From: Cryobacterium inferilacus
GTDB lineage: Bacteria; Actinomycetota; Actinomycetes; Actinomycetales; Microbacteriaceae
DNA: 64,000 nt
Reading direction: 5' to 3'
NCBI RefSeq assembly: GCF_019599185.1
Contig: NZ_JAIEUL010000004.1
Span: 124,001-188,000, forward strand
The notes beneath the pieces were generated by a model, which was not told the origin of the DNA, searched no databases, and was given only the letters and a program-made list of their open reading frames with translations. This document shows positions 31,831-41,446 of this stretch, piece after piece (position 1 is the first letter of the stretch; every line of letters begins with the position of its first letter). The position numbers and the translations under genes were made by a program.

Positions 31831-33062
31831 CAGACTCCCACCTCGGCTGCCGGCGGCAGACGCAGGGCGTGACGGGTCATTCGAGCCGCTTTCGCCCCCA
31901 GCATCCGCCCCTCGAAGGGAAGGTCGGCGATCCAGTCCCTGCGGGTGTACTCGCCCTGGACAGACCTGTAGAAGTGGCTGAGGCGACGGGCCATGGACTC
32001 GAGGGCGAAACGCTCCTCGGCGAACGCCCGCCCGAACCGGCCGAGTTCCATGCGTCGCTCTGGGTCCGCGAGGAGGGGCGTGATTATGGCCGCCAGGCGC
32101 GCTGCGGCATCGGGGACCGCGTCCGGACTCCAGAAACTGGATCGTGCGAGAGTCTCGGCCGAGGACGGTTCGAAAAGTGAGGACCATCCGGCTTCACCCT
32201 GCACCACCAGTGGCTTCGCGAAGGCCAACGCCCTGGCGGCGGAACCGCCCATCCCGAGCACGATGTCCGCTGCGGCGTAGGCGGGCCGGGGGTCCGCTGC
32301 CGGGCCAAGCAGCCGGATCACGCTCCTGCCGACATCCGCGTTCACCGATTCTGCTCTGCGCTGGATCGCTGCCACATTGTCGCCGGTGCCGACAATCACC
32401 AGGGCAGCACCCGCTGAGGCGAGCACTCGCATGGAGTCGATCGCGGCGAGCGCTGGCACTGTCTTCATGCTGGTATCGAGCCGGCTGACTATGACCAGGA
32501 GCGGTCCATCCTCGATCCCCTGACCGGTGCGGAACTGCCTGCCGACCTGCGCGTCTGGATGATTCTCGGTCAGGTCCACTGGCGGGCTGATGAGAATGGT
32601 GCGACCGGGACGAGCACGCTGTTCGTCTCGTTGATAGCCCGTTCCCACGATCATCGGCATGTGCCGGAAAATCTGCGTCGACACGCTCATCTCGTACACC
32701 GTCTGCACCCACGGCAATCGCGCGAACCTGGACGGCCCCCAGTATGTGGGCCGCGCCCCTCCGCCCCATGACCCATAGACGTGTACGAGGTCGACCAGGT
32801 GACGATTGGCGATCGCGGTCATCTGGTGCGCCCGGGCCAGGATGGTCGGCGCAGGATCGTAGAGGCAGATTTCCAGGTCGCGTGCTGCCGCGATCTCGAT
32901 GAGGGACGGCCCATCCGGAATGGTGTCGCGGGAGCCGACCAGGATCGAGGTGATCCCCTCGGTACGCATCTGGGCGGCGAGGTCGACCGCGTTGATCTGG
33001 GTGCCACCCAGCTCAAGGGCGTTGAGGTGCACCAACACGGTCAGCGGCGAGTCCTCGGTCAC
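31830..33062 (-). CDS. GT4-type glycosyltransferase
   Basis: 410 residues from GTG 33062 (GTGA overlap with the upstream aminotransferase). N-terminal L-G-G-T-Q-I-N-A-V-D segment is the donor-facing loop of GT4 enzymes; the C-terminal half has V-S-R-L-D-T-S-M-K and A-A-D-I-V-L-G-M-G-G-S-A-A-R-A-L, in place of the usual E-G-F-G segment, suggesting a divergent subfamily in which the second acidic residue is replaced. The stop overlaps the flippase start by one base. Confidence 0.82.
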   Translation of the reverse strand: MTEDSPLTVLVHLNALELGGTQINAVDLAAQMRTEGITSILVGSRDTIPDGPSLIEIAAARDLEICLYDPAPTILARAHQMTAIANRHLVDLVHVYGSWGGGARPTYWGPSRFARLPWVQTVYEMSVSTQIFRHMPMIVGTGYQRDEQRARPGRTILISPPVDLTENHPDAQVGRQFRTGQGIEDGPLLVIVSRLDTSMKTVPALAAIDSMRVLASAGAALVIVGTGDNVAAIQRRAESVNADVGRSVIRLLGPAADPRPAYAAADIVLGMGGSAARALAFAKPLVVQGEAGWSSLFEPSSAETLARSSFWSPDAVPDAAARLAAIITPLLADPERRMELGRFGRAFAEERFALESMARRLSHFYRSVQGEYTRRDWIADLPFEGRMLGAKAARMTRHALRLPPAAEVGV

Positions 33063-34201
33063 GGTGTTGCCCCGCTTGCGGCCTCGGCCAGGGCCGAGCT
33101 CGTGACGGCACGTGTGACCGCGGCTGCGACGAGCGACTGCTGCTCTGGCGTCAGGTGCGGGAACATCGGCAACGAGAGGATCCGATCGGCCGCCGCTTCG
33201 GCGACCGGGAACCGGCCGACCGGATAGCCCGGGTCGGCGTACGCGGTCGTCAGGTGCAGGGGGGTCGGATAGTGGATGGCCGCGCCGATCCCCGCATCCC
33301 CGAGCCCCGTCAGCACCCGGTCGCGGTCGTCGACCTGGATGACGTAGAGGTGCCAGACGTCTGCGTTGCCTGCCCGGCTGGTGGGTAGACGCACGCCGGG
33401 TATGTCGGCGAGAAGTTCCGCGTAGCGAGCGGCGGCGAGCCGACGGGCGGCATTCCAGCCGTCGAGGCGGCGCAGCTTGGCCCTGAGTACGGCGGCCTGC
33501 ACCGCGTCGAGGCGGGAGTTCACGCCCGCCCGGTCGTGCACATACTTCACGGTGCTGCCGTGGCTGCCGAAGTTGCGCACGAACTCGGCTATCGCCGGGT
33601 CGGCGGTGAGCACGGCGCCGGCATCGCCGGCGGCACCGAGGTTCTTGCCCGGGTAGAAGCTCGTCGCGGCCACGTGGCCCAGCGCCCCGGCAGAGCCGAG
33701 GGTCGATGACGCCCCCTGGGATTGTGCGGCGTCCTCCACGACCACCAGTCCGTGCCGTGCCGCCAGCGGGAGGAGGGCCTCCATCGGCGCGGTCTGACCG
33801 TAGAGGTGCACGGGCACGAGCGCCCTGGTACGCGGGCTGATCGCCGCCTCGACGGCAGCAGGGTCGATGAGCAGGCACTCGGGGTCGACGTCGACGAAGA
33901 CCGGCACCGCACCGATACGCGTGACCGCCTCGGCCGTGGCGATGAAGGTGTTGACCGGGATGATGACCTCGTCGCCTGGGCGGATGCCCACGGCGCGGAG
34001 GGCGATTTCGACGGCGTCGGTGCCGTTGGCCACGCCGACGCAGTGCGGGACGCCGATGTACGCGGCGTACTCCCGCTCGAACGCGGAGACCTCCGGCCCG
34101 CCGATGAACGCGGCGGAGGCAAACTGCGCCTGCCAGACGGGCAGTACCTCGTCGGCGATCTCGGCCTGTTGGGCGGCCACATTCAGGAAGGGGACGGTCA
34201 T
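33059..34201 (-). CDS. DegT/DnrJ/EryC1/StrS aminotransferase (WbpE/FdtB-like), first copy
   Basis: 380 residues from ATG 34201. Type I PLP fold; Schiff-base lysine in [21 protein letters not shown] ring-stacking segment, and the N-terminal P-F-L-N-V/L-A-Q-Q block typical of 3-keto-sugar aminotransferases (WbpE, FdtB, QdtB, DesV) as opposed to 4-amino ones. Together with the Gfo/Idh dehydrogenase at 37-38 kb and the WbpD-like acetyltransferase at 5.3 kb this fits synthesis of a 3-acetamido sugar. ATGA overlap with the PglD-like gene. Confidence 0.88.
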   Translation of the reverse strand: MTVPFLNVAAQQAEIADEVLPVWQAQFASAAFIGGPEVSAFEREYAAYIGVPHCVGVANGTDAVEIALRAVGIRPGDEVIIPVNTFIATAEAVTRIGAVPVFVDVDPECLLIDPAAVEAAISPRTRALVPVHLYGQTAPMEALLPLAARHGLVVVEDAAQSQGASSTLGSAGALGHVAATSFYPGKNLGAAGDAGAVLTADPAIAEFVRNFGSHGSTVKYVHDRAGVNSRLDAVQAAVLRAKLRRLDGWNAARRLAAARYAELLADIPGVRLPTSRAGNADVWHLYVIQVDDRDRVLTGLGDAGIGAAIHYPTPLHLTTAYADPGYPVGRFPVAEAAADRILSLPMFPHLTPEQQSLVAAAVTRAVTSSALAEAASGATP

Positions 34202-34839
34202 GACGCCGCCACCTCCAACCGGCGGGCCGGCACGCCGACCCAGGTTTGTCCAGACGGCAGTTCGCGGGTCAGCACCGCGCCCATTCCCAGGACCGCCCGT
34301 TTTCCGACCCTGATGCCTTCCCGCACGCTCGCGTTCATGCCCAGGTACGCGCCTTCCCCGATCCAGGCGTGTCCGCCGAGCGCGACTCCGGCGCAGAGGG
34401 TGGCGAACGACTCGATCAGGCCGTCGTGCGTCAGCGTGGCGTTGGGCATCACGACGACGTGCCGGCCGAGCTCGACGTTCGTGGTCAGGACGACACCGGC
34501 GAGCAGGATGCTTCCGGCGCCGACGGTGCAGTCCACCGGCACCACCACGCTGGGGTCGACCACGCTCACGTAGTCGGCCTTCGTTCGGCCCTTCGCGGCG
34601 AGCTTGGCCGCGATCGCCGCGCGCACGGACCCTCGCCCGGCGCAGATCAGCAGGTGCGCCTGCGCATGCTCGTCCACGTGGTCTGTTCCACCGAGGACCG
34701 GCAGTCCGTCGAGTGTTCTGCCCCACAGGCTGGCGTTGTCGTCCAGGAAGCCGATCACGCGGTGCTCGCCGGAACGTCGAAGCACGGCCAGAGCCTCCCT
34801 CGCCAGCCCGCTCGCCGCGACCAACAGGACCTCAGCCAT
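34198..34839 (-). CDS. PglD/NeuD-like sugar O- or N-acetyltransferase
   Basis: 213 residues. An N-terminal Rossmann-like nucleotide-sugar domain ([11 protein letters not shown], then F-L-D-D-N) precedes a left-handed beta-helix (about residues 90-200), the two-domain layout of PglD and NeuD. PglD acetylates the 4-amino group of UDP-4-amino-sugars. It lies between two DegT aminotransferases, overlapping both (8 and 4 bases). His in A-T-L-T-H-D is the catalytic base position of PglD. The most natural reading is acetylation of the product of the 34.8-36.0 kb enzyme. Confidence 0.88.
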   Translation of the reverse strand: MAEVLLVAASGLAREALAVLRRSGEHRVIGFLDDNASLWGRTLDGLPVLGGTDHVDEHAQAHLLICAGRGSVRAAIAAKLAAKGRTKADYVSVVDPSVVVPVDCTVGAGSILLAGVVLTTNVELGRHVVVMPNATLTHDGLIESFATLCAGVALGGHAWIGEGAYLGMNASVREGIRVGKRAVLGMGAVLTRELPSGQTWVGVPARRLEVAAS

Positions 34840-35983
34840 GTCGCACCACCGCGAGGGGAGCCAGCAGTGCGTCGATCACGGTGGCCTGATCGGCAGCGTC
34901 GAGCTGGTGATACAGCGGCAGGATCAGGGTGTTCGCAGTGAGTGACTCGGTCACCGGCAACGGGGAACGCACCGAGGGGCTCCCGACGTAGGCCGGCTGG
35001 AGGTGGGCGGCCATGATGCCGCGTCGAGCGGACACCGACGCTTCCGCCAGGTGGAGCAGCAGGGCCTCCCGGTTGAGGGGGTAGTCCACGCCGACCTCGA
35101 CCCAGTAGGACTGGAAGTTCGACGTGCCCCAGCCGGGGTCTCCGACCGGGCGCAGGCCTCCGACCCCGGCCAACGCCGCGGTGTAACCGGCCGCAATCTC
35201 CCGGCGCCGGCGAACGATCTCCGGCAGCCGGCCCAGCTGCACGATGCCCACCGCAGCCTGCAGGTCGGTCATCCGATAGTTGAATCCGATTTCCGCGTAG
35301 CTTTCCGGCGGTGCCAGAATGCTCGTCTGCCGGTCAGCGGCCGACACGCTCATGGCGTGCTCCCGCAGTCGTCTGGCGCGCTCTGCCCAGCCAGCGTTCG
35401 AGGTGGTCAGCATGCCGCCCTCCCCCGTGGTCAGCAGCTTCCGCGGGTGGAACGACCACGCCGCGAGCACGGCGCCCGCACCGACGGGACGGCCCCGATA
35501 GGTCGAGCCGGCGCCGCAGGCCGCGTCCTCGATCACCACGATGCCCAACGGATCGCACAGCGTGCGAATCGCCCCGAAATCGACAGGGACACCGCCCTGG
35601 TCCACGATGATGACGGCACGGGTGCGGTGGGTGATCGCGGCGGCCACTCCCTCGGCCGTGACGCATCCCGTCACCGGGTCGACGTCGATGAAGACCGGCA
35701 GCGCGCCGACGTAGGTCGGTGCGTTGGCCGTGGCGATGAAGGAGAACGACGGGACGATGACCTCGTTTCCGTCACCCACTCCGGCGACGACCAGAGCAAG
35801 GTGCAGGGCGGTGGTGCAGTTCGATGTCGCGACGGCGTGGTCTGCCTGCATCGCCACGGCGAACTCCCGCTCGAACTGCGCGACCCTCGGCCCCTGGGCC
35901 ACCCAGCCGGACTCGATCACCTCGGTCAGCGCGTGGATCTCGTCCGCTCCCAGCCACGGCTTCATCACGTTGATGCGGGTCAT
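34832..35983 (-). CDS. DegT/DnrJ/EryC1/StrS aminotransferase, second copy
   Basis: 383 residues from ATG 35983. Schiff-base lysine in [14 protein letters not shown], the HPxK variant found in PglE/ArnB/WecE-type 4-keto-sugar aminotransferases, so it probably differs in regiochemistry from the first copy. [10 protein letters not shown] has Cys where the family usually has a small residue. Pairing with the PglD-like acetyltransferase and an upstream SDR epimerase suggests a 4-acetamido sugar. Two aminotransferases and two acetyltransferases in the locus imply either a di-N-acetylated sugar or two different amino sugars. Confidence 0.87.
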   Translation of the reverse strand: MTRINVMKPWLGADEIHALTEVIESGWVAQGPRVAQFEREFAVAMQADHAVATSNCTTALHLALVVAGVGDGNEVIVPSFSFIATANAPTYVGALPVFIDVDPVTGCVTAEGVAAAITHRTRAVIIVDQGGVPVDFGAIRTLCDPLGIVVIEDAACGAGSTYRGRPVGAGAVLAAWSFHPRKLLTTGEGGMLTTSNAGWAERARRLREHAMSVSAADRQTSILAPPESYAEIGFNYRMTDLQAAVGIVQLGRLPEIVRRRREIAAGYTAALAGVGGLRPVGDPGWGTSNFQSYWVEVGVDYPLNREALLLHLAEASVSARRGIMAAHLQPAYVGSPSVRSPLPVTESLTANTLILPLYHQLDAADQATVIDALLAPLAVVRHG

Positions 35984-36990
35984 GACGCCACGCTCAACCG
36001 ACCGGCGGCGATCTCGTCGCGCTGCGGCTGCCACCAGTCGACCAGAGATCGTAGGCCCTCGTGTAGCCCGACGCCGGCCTCGAAGCCGAGGTCTACGCGG
36101 GCGGCTCGGGTGTCGGCCCAGCGCCTGGCCACTCCATTGACCGCGCGGTCCGGCCCGTGCTCCACCGACAGGTCGGAGCCCATCACCGCCAGGAGCGCCT
36201 CGGCGAGCTCCAGCAGGGTCGTTTCGGTTCCGCTGGCCACGTTGTACACGCCGTCGGTTCGGTCGCCTGCTGCGGCCAGGAGGTTGGCCCTGGCCACATC
36301 GGCGGTGTAGACGAAGTCCATGGTCTGCTGCCCGTCGCCGAAGATCAGCGGTGGCTTCCCGTCGGCGATCCGCTCCATCCAGCGCACCAGCACCTCGGTG
36401 TACAGGCCGTGCACGTCCATCCGCGGTCCGTAGACATTGAAATAGCGCAGGGCCACATAGTCGAGGCCGTGCATGGCCCGGAAGCTGCGCAGCAGGCCTT
36501 CATTGAAGGACTTGGCGGCACCGTACAGGGTGTCGTTGTTGTGGTGGTGGTGACCTTCCGGTGTGGGAAAGCTCTCGGCCAGACCGTAGACCGAGGCGCT
36601 GGAGGCAGCCACGATCTTGCCCACTCCGTGCTGCACCGCCGCCTCGACCACGTTGAAGGTTCCGTCGACGAGCACCTCGAGGGCCAGCCGGGGCTCCTCG
36701 GCGCACTGGGTGATCCGGATCGCGGCCTGATGGAAGACCAGATCCTTGCCGCGGGTCACGTCCTGCACGACAGCGCGGTCGCGGATGTCCCCCACGACGA
36801 GGGAGACGCGTCCGGACCCGAGGGCGGCGGCGAGGTTGGCCGGCCGACCGCGCACGAGGTTGTCGAGCACGTCGACGTGTGCCACGCCGGCGTCGAGGAG
36901 CTGGTCGACGATGGTCGATCCGATCGTGCCTGCACCGCCGGTGACCAGCACATCGGCACCGATGAAGGACGTCATGGGCAATGGATTCAT
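35980..36990 (-). CDS. NAD-dependent nucleotide-sugar epimerase/dehydratase (extended SDR)
   Basis: 336 residues. Rossmann motif T-G-G-A-G-T-I-G near the N-terminus, D-N-L-V-R-G adenine-binding segment, catalytic S-S-A-S-V-Y and Y-G-A-A-K (Tyr-x3-Lys). The C-terminal R-Y-F-N-V-Y-G-P-R-M substrate segment is typical. The H-H-H-H-N-N insertion before the catalytic tyrosine is unusual. Activity is either C4 epimerisation or 4,6-dehydration of a UDP/dTDP sugar; I favour an epimerase from the SDR type. A start 6 codons downstream (ATG in M-T-S-F-I-G) is possible. It overlaps the aminotransferase by ATGA. Confidence 0.88.
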   Translation of the reverse strand: MNPLPMTSFIGADVLVTGGAGTIGSTIVDQLLDAGVAHVDVLDNLVRGRPANLAAALGSGRVSLVVGDIRDRAVVQDVTRGKDLVFHQAAIRITQCAEEPRLALEVLVDGTFNVVEAAVQHGVGKIVAASSASVYGLAESFPTPEGHHHHNNDTLYGAAKSFNEGLLRSFRAMHGLDYVALRYFNVYGPRMDVHGLYTEVLVRWMERIADGKPPLIFGDGQQTMDFVYTADVARANLLAAAGDRTDGVYNVASGTETTLLELAEALLAVMGSDLSVEHGPDRAVNGVARRWADTRAARVDLGFEAGVGLHEGLRSLVDWWQPQRDEIAAGRLSVAS

Positions 36991-37044
36991 GTGCTGCTCC
37001 CAGAGTGTGTTGAGGTGAACTCGTGAACGGGCCGACTGCCCGCG

Positions 37045-38121
37045 CTAACCATGGCCAGCTTCTCCTGCCAGCGCCGGCACGCGGTCGATCGCCAGGGGCA
37101 CCGCCTCGCCGCCGGCGTCGAGGCTTCGGCTCGCCGCCTCGAGGATTCCGAGCACCCGCAGGCCCGCGCCGCCATCCGTGCCCGCGGCTCGCCGGTCCTG
37201 GATGGCCGAGGCGAATTCGGTCACCATCGCGGCGAGCGCCTCCGTTTCCGGCAGGGCCGGCGACCAGGTGTCACCGAGCCGGTAGGACACGGTCGCCTGG
37301 CGTCGCTCCGCACCGTCGAGCACCTGCAGGCCGAGGTCGACGCCGCGGTCGTACACGCTCAGGCGCTGCTGCGGGTTCAGGTCGTCCCAGACCAGGGTGC
37401 GTCGGGAGCCGCCGACGATCATCTGCCGGATCTTCGTGGGGCTCAGCCAGTTGACGTGCACGTGCGCGATCGCCCCGTTGGCCAGGGGAAGGGTGAGGTA
37501 GCCGATGCAGGACTTGCCGGCGCCCAACGGATCAGCGCCGAGGGCGCTGACCGCGACCGGGTCCAGGCCGCCAGGGAGGATGAAATCGATGATCGACAGG
37601 TCGTGCGGAGCCAGATCCCAGAACACGTCCACGTCCGGCTGCACCAGGCCCAGGTTGATCCGGACAGAGTCGATGAACAGGATGTCGCCCAGTTCACCGC
37701 CCTGGATCAGTTCCCGCATCTTGAGCACCGCCGGGGTATAACAATAGGTGTGGTCGGTCATGAGCACCAGACCGGACTCCGCCGCCGCCCGCACCATCGC
37801 ACGGCCGCGTTCCCCGGTGTCCGCGAGCGGTTTTTCCACCAGAACATGCTTGCCGGCGGCGAGCGCGGCGAGCGCGATGTCGTGGTGGGTCGCCGCCGGA
37901 GTGGCGATGGCCACGGCGTCCACGTCTCCGCCAGCCAGGAGGGATCCGACGGAGGTGGTGACGCGGACCGCGTCGCCTGGGCCGGCCAGGCGCTGGGCCC
38001 TGTCGCCGTCGAGGTCGCAGATAGCGGTGAGCTGCCAGTGCGGGCTGGCCCGAAAGTTCCGGACCAGGTTCGGTCCCCAGTAGCCCGCGCCGATGACGGC
38101 GATCCGCAACGTGTCGGTCAC
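37045..38121 (-). CDS. Gfo/Idh/MocA-family nucleotide-sugar dehydrogenase
   Basis: 358 residues from GTG 38121. N-terminal Rossmann domain (V-I-G-A-G-Y-W-G), then E-K-P-L-A with the catalytic-region lysine, and a C-terminal alpha/beta substrate domain containing D-L-A-P-H-D (His in place of the substrate ligand). The family includes WlbA/WbpB, which oxidise C3 of UDP-GlcNAcA ahead of a WbpE aminotransferase; the gene set here fits that. First gene of the 12-gene minus-strand operon; 54 bases separate it from the epimerase, the largest gap until the ACP region. The start is chosen because upstream in-frame sequence is low-complexity. Confidence 0.88.
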   Translation of the reverse strand: MTDTLRIAVIGAGYWGPNLVRNFRASPHWQLTAICDLDGDRAQRLAGPGDAVRVTTSVGSLLAGGDVDAVAIATPAATHHDIALAALAAGKHVLVEKPLADTGERGRAMVRAAAESGLVLMTDHTYCYTPAVLKMRELIQGGELGDILFIDSVRINLGLVQPDVDVFWDLAPHDLSIIDFILPGGLDPVAVSALGADPLGAGKSCIGYLTLPLANGAIAHVHVNWLSPTKIRQMIVGGSRRTLVWDDLNPQQRLSVYDRGVDLGLQVLDGAERRQATVSYRLGDTWSPALPETEALAAMVTEFASAIQDRRAAGTDGGAGLRVLGILEAASRSLDAGGEAVPLAIDRVPALAGEAGHG

Positions 38122-38236
38122 TGTGAACCCCAATGGTTGATGGTTTCTGCCTGGTGATCGGTGGCACGAGCACTGTCCGCTCAAAAACTGAGGGTCGCTC
38201 ACCTGCACAGTGCCACCGCCCCCGCCGTCCCGCAGT

Positions 38237-38250
38237 CCCCCAACCGGGGG
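38237..38250. promoter_or_regulatory. CCCCC-AACC-GGGGG box in the divergent region
   Basis: The most symmetrical of the nine boxes, 5-bp arms around 4 bases, placed between the two divergent operons, where one dimeric regulator could act on both. Confidence 0.5.
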
Positions 38251-38284
38251 TACAAAGCCGGCCCGAAAACTGGCCCCTGTTCTG

Positions 38285-38369
38285 GTCACAGCGCTTAAAA
38301 CTGATTGCGGAGTATGGTCACGTCGTGAGTTGCTGAGCTTCACTCACACCCGTCACACCCGTCACCATC
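38285..38369. promoter_or_regulatory. Cluster of MtrA-like 9-mers
   Basis: GTCACAGCG at 38285, GTCACGTCG at 38317, CTCACACCC at 38343, GTCACACCC at 38352 and GTCACCATC at 38361. The last three are exactly 9 bases apart, and the first equals the reported mycobacterial MtrA consensus. Position is upstream of the glycosylphosphotransferase operon. Confidence 0.5.
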
Positions 38370-38473
38370 GCTCGATCCGGGTCTTGCCCCGTGGGCCACC
38401 CACCCACAGACCCGGCCACAGCAACGTTCTTCCACCCGCCCGAACCTGTAAACCCGAACTGCAGGGGACCACC

Positions 38474-38596
38474 GTGAACACGTTCTTGACGTGTCGACCT
38501 ATTCGTCGACCCCAGAAACACCAACAGCCCCCGTCTGGCCGTTGCGGCCCGCGCTTTGCCTGCCCGGATTCACTGCCAGAGGGCGGTCAGCGGTGA
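38474..38596 (+). CDS. Possible 40-residue leader ORF before the glycosylphosphotransferase
   Basis: GTG 38474 has AGGGG about 7 bases upstream and opens a frame that ends at TGA 38594-38596, overlapping GTG 38593 as GTGA. The peptide is basic, with three Cys (in L-T-C-R-P, G-R-C-G-P and F-A-C-P), no recognised domain. The alternative is that the glycosylphosphotransferase starts at GTG 38491, which would make this a shadow; codon composition does not decide. It parallels the ORF at 6034-6117. Confidence 0.3.
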   Translation: MNTFLTCRPIRRPQKHQQPPSGRCGPRFACPDSLPEGGQR

Positions 38597-40194
38597 GCCG
38601 ATCAGAGCCCAGTGCGTCCTACCCCGGTTCGATGCCCGATGCGGCACCCCGCACCCCGCTGCGCCTGGTCGGACCGGCGGCTGCGACCGGCCCGGTTGCG
38701 CCCCTAGCGCCGGCGCTTCCCGCGCCGACTGCCCCGAGTGCGCCGACCGCAGACCCGGTCACCGGGCTGTCCGGTGCCGCCTGGGCACGGCAGTACCGCC
38801 GCTGGCTCACCCTGACCGACGCGACGGTCATCGCCCTCGCCGTGCTGGTGGCCTTCCTCGCGCGGTTCGCCCTGGCAGATCCGGTCCCGGGAGCGGGCCG
38901 GATTCCCCTGGAGCACTGGGCGGTCACAACCATCGTGGCGGTCACCTGGATCGTCACCCTCGGCACCTTCCGCACCCGCGACGCGCGCATCGTCGGGGTC
39001 GGCGCCACCGAATACAAGCTGGTCATCAACGCCAGTGCCCTCGCCTTCGGCATGCTGGCCATCTTCTTCCTGCTCCTGCAGGTGGATACGGCTCGCGCCT
39101 ACTTCGTCTTCGCCTTGCCCCTGGGCTTGGCCGTGCTGGTCTTCGAGCGGTGGCTGTGGCGGAAGTGGCTGATCCGGCAGCGCCGGTACGGTCACTACCT
39201 GGCCAGAGCCATCGTCGTCGGCGCCAGGGAGGACGTCGAATACGTCGTCCGGCAGATCAACGACAAGTCCGGAGCGGCCTACCAGGTGGTCGGGGCGGCC
39301 CTGGACGGCGGCGACAGCACGAGCGTCAACACGGTCGGGCAACGAGTGCCCGTCGTGGCCGACTTCGCTCACGTGGCCAACGCGGCCCAGGCCCTGGCGG
39401 TGGACGCGGTCATCGTGGCCGGGCATCCCCACCTCGGAAACACCTTCATCCGCAATCTCGGCTGGGATCTGGAGAAGACCTCGGCTGAGCTCGTGCTCTC
39501 CAGTCGGCTGACGGATGTTGCCGGTCCCCGCATCCATTTCCGCCCGGTGGAGGGGCTCCCGCTCATTCACGTGGAAATCCCGCAGTACGACGGGGCGAAA
39601 CACGTCCTCAAACGCGCCCTGGACATCGCGCTCGGCGGTGCCGCACTTCTCCTGATCAGCCCGGTGCTGCTGGTGATCGGCGTGCTGGTCAAACTGGACA
39701 GCCCTGGGCCGGTCCTGTTCCGGCAGGAGCGCGTGGGCCGCAACGGCCGCACTTTCCACATGCTCAAGTTGCGTTCGATGGTGCGCACGGCGGAGGACGA
39801 CCTCGCTGGACTGCTCGATCAGAACGAGGGCGCCGGCCTGCTGTTCAAGATCAAGAGCGACCCCCGCATCACCAAGGTCGGCCGGGTCCTCCGCAAGTAC
39901 TCCCTCGACGAACTGCCCCAGCTCTGGAACATCGTGGCCGGGCAGATGAGCCTGGTCGGCCCCCGCCCTCCGCTTCCCGCCGAGGTGGAGAACTACGAGT
40001 CGCACATGCACCGGCGCCTGTACATCAAGCCCGGCCTGACCGGCATGTGGCAGGTCAACGGGCGCTCCAACCTCACCTGGGAGGAAAGCGTGCGCCTTGA
40101 CCTCTACTACGTCGAGAACTGGTCGCTGGCCGGCGACCTCATGATCATCTGGCGAACCTTCAAAATCATCATCCGACCGCAAGGGGCATATTGA
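38593..40194 (+). CDS. Polyprenyl-phosphate sugar phosphotransferase (WbaP/WcaJ-type initiating enzyme)
   Basis: 533 residues from GTG 38593 (GAGGG about 8 bases upstream; ATG 38632 or GTG 38491 are alternatives). A Pro/Ala-rich disordered N-terminus, four transmembrane helices (about residues 75-185), a Rossmann-like CoA-binding-type domain (V-V-G-A-R-E-D onward), a fifth membrane-entering helix and the C-terminal catalytic PF02397 domain. Motifs: [38 protein letters not shown] and [13 protein letters not shown]. It transfers hexose-1-P or a derivative from its nucleotide sugar to undecaprenyl phosphate, starting the repeat unit. Operon leader. Confidence 0.93.
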   Translation: MSRSEPSASYPGSMPDAAPRTPLRLVGPAAATGPVAPLAPALPAPTAPSAPTADPVTGLSGAAWARQYRRWLTLTDATVIALAVLVAFLARFALADPVPGAGRIPLEHWAVTTIVAVTWIVTLGTFRTRDARIVGVGATEYKLVINASALAFGMLAIFFLLLQVDTARAYFVFALPLGLAVLVFERWLWRKWLIRQRRYGHYLARAIVVGAREDVEYVVRQINDKSGAAYQVVGAALDGGDSTSVNTVGQRVPVVADFAHVANAAQALAVDAVIVAGHPHLGNTFIRNLGWDLEKTSAELVLSSRLTDVAGPRIHFRPVEGLPLIHVEIPQYDGAKHVLKRALDIALGGAALLLISPVLLVIGVLVKLDSPGPVLFRQERVGRNGRTFHMLKLRSMVRTAEDDLAGLLDQNEGAGLLFKIKSDPRITKVGRVLRKYSLDELPQLWNIVAGQMSLVGPRPPLPAEVENYESHMHRRLYIKPGLTGMWQVNGRSNLTWEESVRLDLYYVENWSLAGDLMIIWRTFKIIIRPQGAY

Positions 40195-40195
40195 C

Positions 40196-41446
40196 ATGAC
40201 CGCACCGACAGACGCAGCCTCGCCGTCACAGCCCGCCAACGCACTGCGGATCGCCATGATCGGTACCCGCGGGGTTCCAGCCGCCTATGGCGGATTCGAA
40301 ACAGCCGTCGAAGAGATCGGCCGGCGCCTGGTCGACCGCGGCCACGCCGTGACCGTCTACTGCCGCACCGGCGTTCCCGGCTCCGACGCCGCACGCACTG
40401 AGCATCTCGGCATGCGGCTGGTGCACCTTCCGGCCATGCACGTGAAGGCCCTGGAGACCCTCAGCCACACGGCTCTGTCCGTGGCCCACGTGACCACCCA
40501 TCGTCGCCCAGACGCCGCGTTCGTGTTCAATGCCGCTAACGCACCCTTCGTTCCCCTGCTCCGTCAACGCGGCATCCCGACGACGGTGCACGTGGACGGC
40601 CTCGAGTGGAAACGCGACAAGTGGGGCGGCACCGCTCGGCGCTATTACCGGTGGGCTGAACAACAGTCGGTGCGCTCCGCGGATGCACTCATCGCTGACG
40701 CCCAGGGCATCGTCGATTACTACCGGGACGAGTTCGCGGTGCCCACCGAACTGATCAGCTACGGCACCCGGGTTCTGCACAACCCGCCCAGCGACAGGCT
40801 CGGCGAGCTCGGGCTCTCCCCCTCCGGCTATCACCTGGTGGTCGCCAGGTTCGAGCCGGAAAACCATGTCGACGTGATCATCGAGGGATTCCTGCGCAGC
40901 AGCTCCCGGCTGCCCCTCGTGGTCGTGGGATCCGCCATCTACTCCGGTGTGCACGGCCGCCGGATCGCCGCCCTCGCCGCCGACCCCCGGGTGCGCCTGC
41001 TCGGCGGGGTGTGGGACCAGGAACAGCTCGACCAGCTCTACGCCCACTCGGTGAGCTACCTGCATGGCCACTCGGTCGGCGGCACGAACCCGTCCCTGTT
41101 GCGCGCGATGGGAGCTCGCACCGCCGCCATCGCCTGGGATGTCATCTTCAACCGGGAGGTACTCGGCGTCTACGGCGCCTACTTCCGCGACTCGGCCACC
41201 CTGGCCTCCCTGATCGAGGACGCTGAATTCAACCCGCACCACACCGAGGAAGTGAGCGAGGCCCTGCAACGGCGTGCCAGCGCCCTGTACAACTGGGGAC
41301 ACGTCACCGACAGTTACGAGGATCTGGCCAGACGCCTCGTCGCCGGCTACAGCACGCAGGGCGTCAGCGTCGGCCGCACCGGCCGCTCCCCCCTGCACCG
41401 GCCGGAGCCCGCCCAGCGGCCAGCAGCACTGCGGGGGTCACTGTGA
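40196..41446 (+). CDS. DUF1972-type GT4 glycosyltransferase (rhamnosyltransferase-like)
   Basis: 416 residues. The N-terminus I-A-M-I-G-T-R-G-V-P-A-A-Y-G-G-F-E-T is diagnostic of the DUF1972/GT4 branch, whose studied members (Cps2T/WchF) are beta-1,4-rhamnosyltransferases adding the second sugar to a lipid-linked glucose. The C-terminal half has F-E-P-E-N-H and V-G-G-T-N-P-S-L-L-R-A-M, the usual donor-site segments. Located 1 base after the initiating enzyme's stop, so it likely adds the second residue. Confidence 0.9.
   Translation: MTAPTDAASPSQPANALRIAMIGTRGVPAAYGGFETAVEEIGRRLVDRGHAVTVYCRTGVPGSDAARTEHLGMRLVHLPAMHVKALETLSHTALSVAHVTTHRRPDAAFVFNAANAPFVPLLRQRGIPTTVHVDGLEWKRDKWGGTARRYYRWAEQQSVRSADALIADAQGIVDYYRDEFAVPTELISYGTRVLHNPPSDRLGELGLSPSGYHLVVARFEPENHVDVIIEGFLRSSSRLPLVVVGSAIYSGVHGRRIAALAADPRVRLLGGVWDQEQLDQLYAHSVSYLHGHSVGGTNPSLLRAMGARTAAIAWDVIFNREVLGVYGAYFRDSATLASLIEDAEFNPHHTEEVSEALQRRASALYNWGHVTDSYEDLARRLVAGYSTQGVSVGRTGRSPLHRPEPAQRPAALRGSL

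Larger units (their letters stand above)
38122..38592. other. 471-base divergent control region of the two main operons
   Basis: Between the minus-strand 12-gene operon and the plus-strand glycosylphosphotransferase operon. It contains a CCCCC-AACC-GGGGG box (38237-38250), a cluster of GTCAC-type 9-mers (38285-38369) and a short SD-led ORF ending at the plus-strand start (38474-38596). No clear -35/-10 pair stands out for either direction; on the minus strand CACTGT follows the box at about 24 bases. I see no RNA gene or riboswitch in it. Confidence 0.6.

Noticed and set aside
23120-38121. Exosortase or PEP-CTERM sorting system
   Set aside because: The ligase, decarboxylase and ACP resemble that system, but there is no exosortase-like membrane protein and no PEP-CTERM tail on any secreted protein in this window.
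38704-40257. 517-codon minus-strand frame opposite the glycosylphosphotransferase
   Set aside because: Shadow of a gene with complete family motifs on the plus strand; its translation lacks any recognisable fold.
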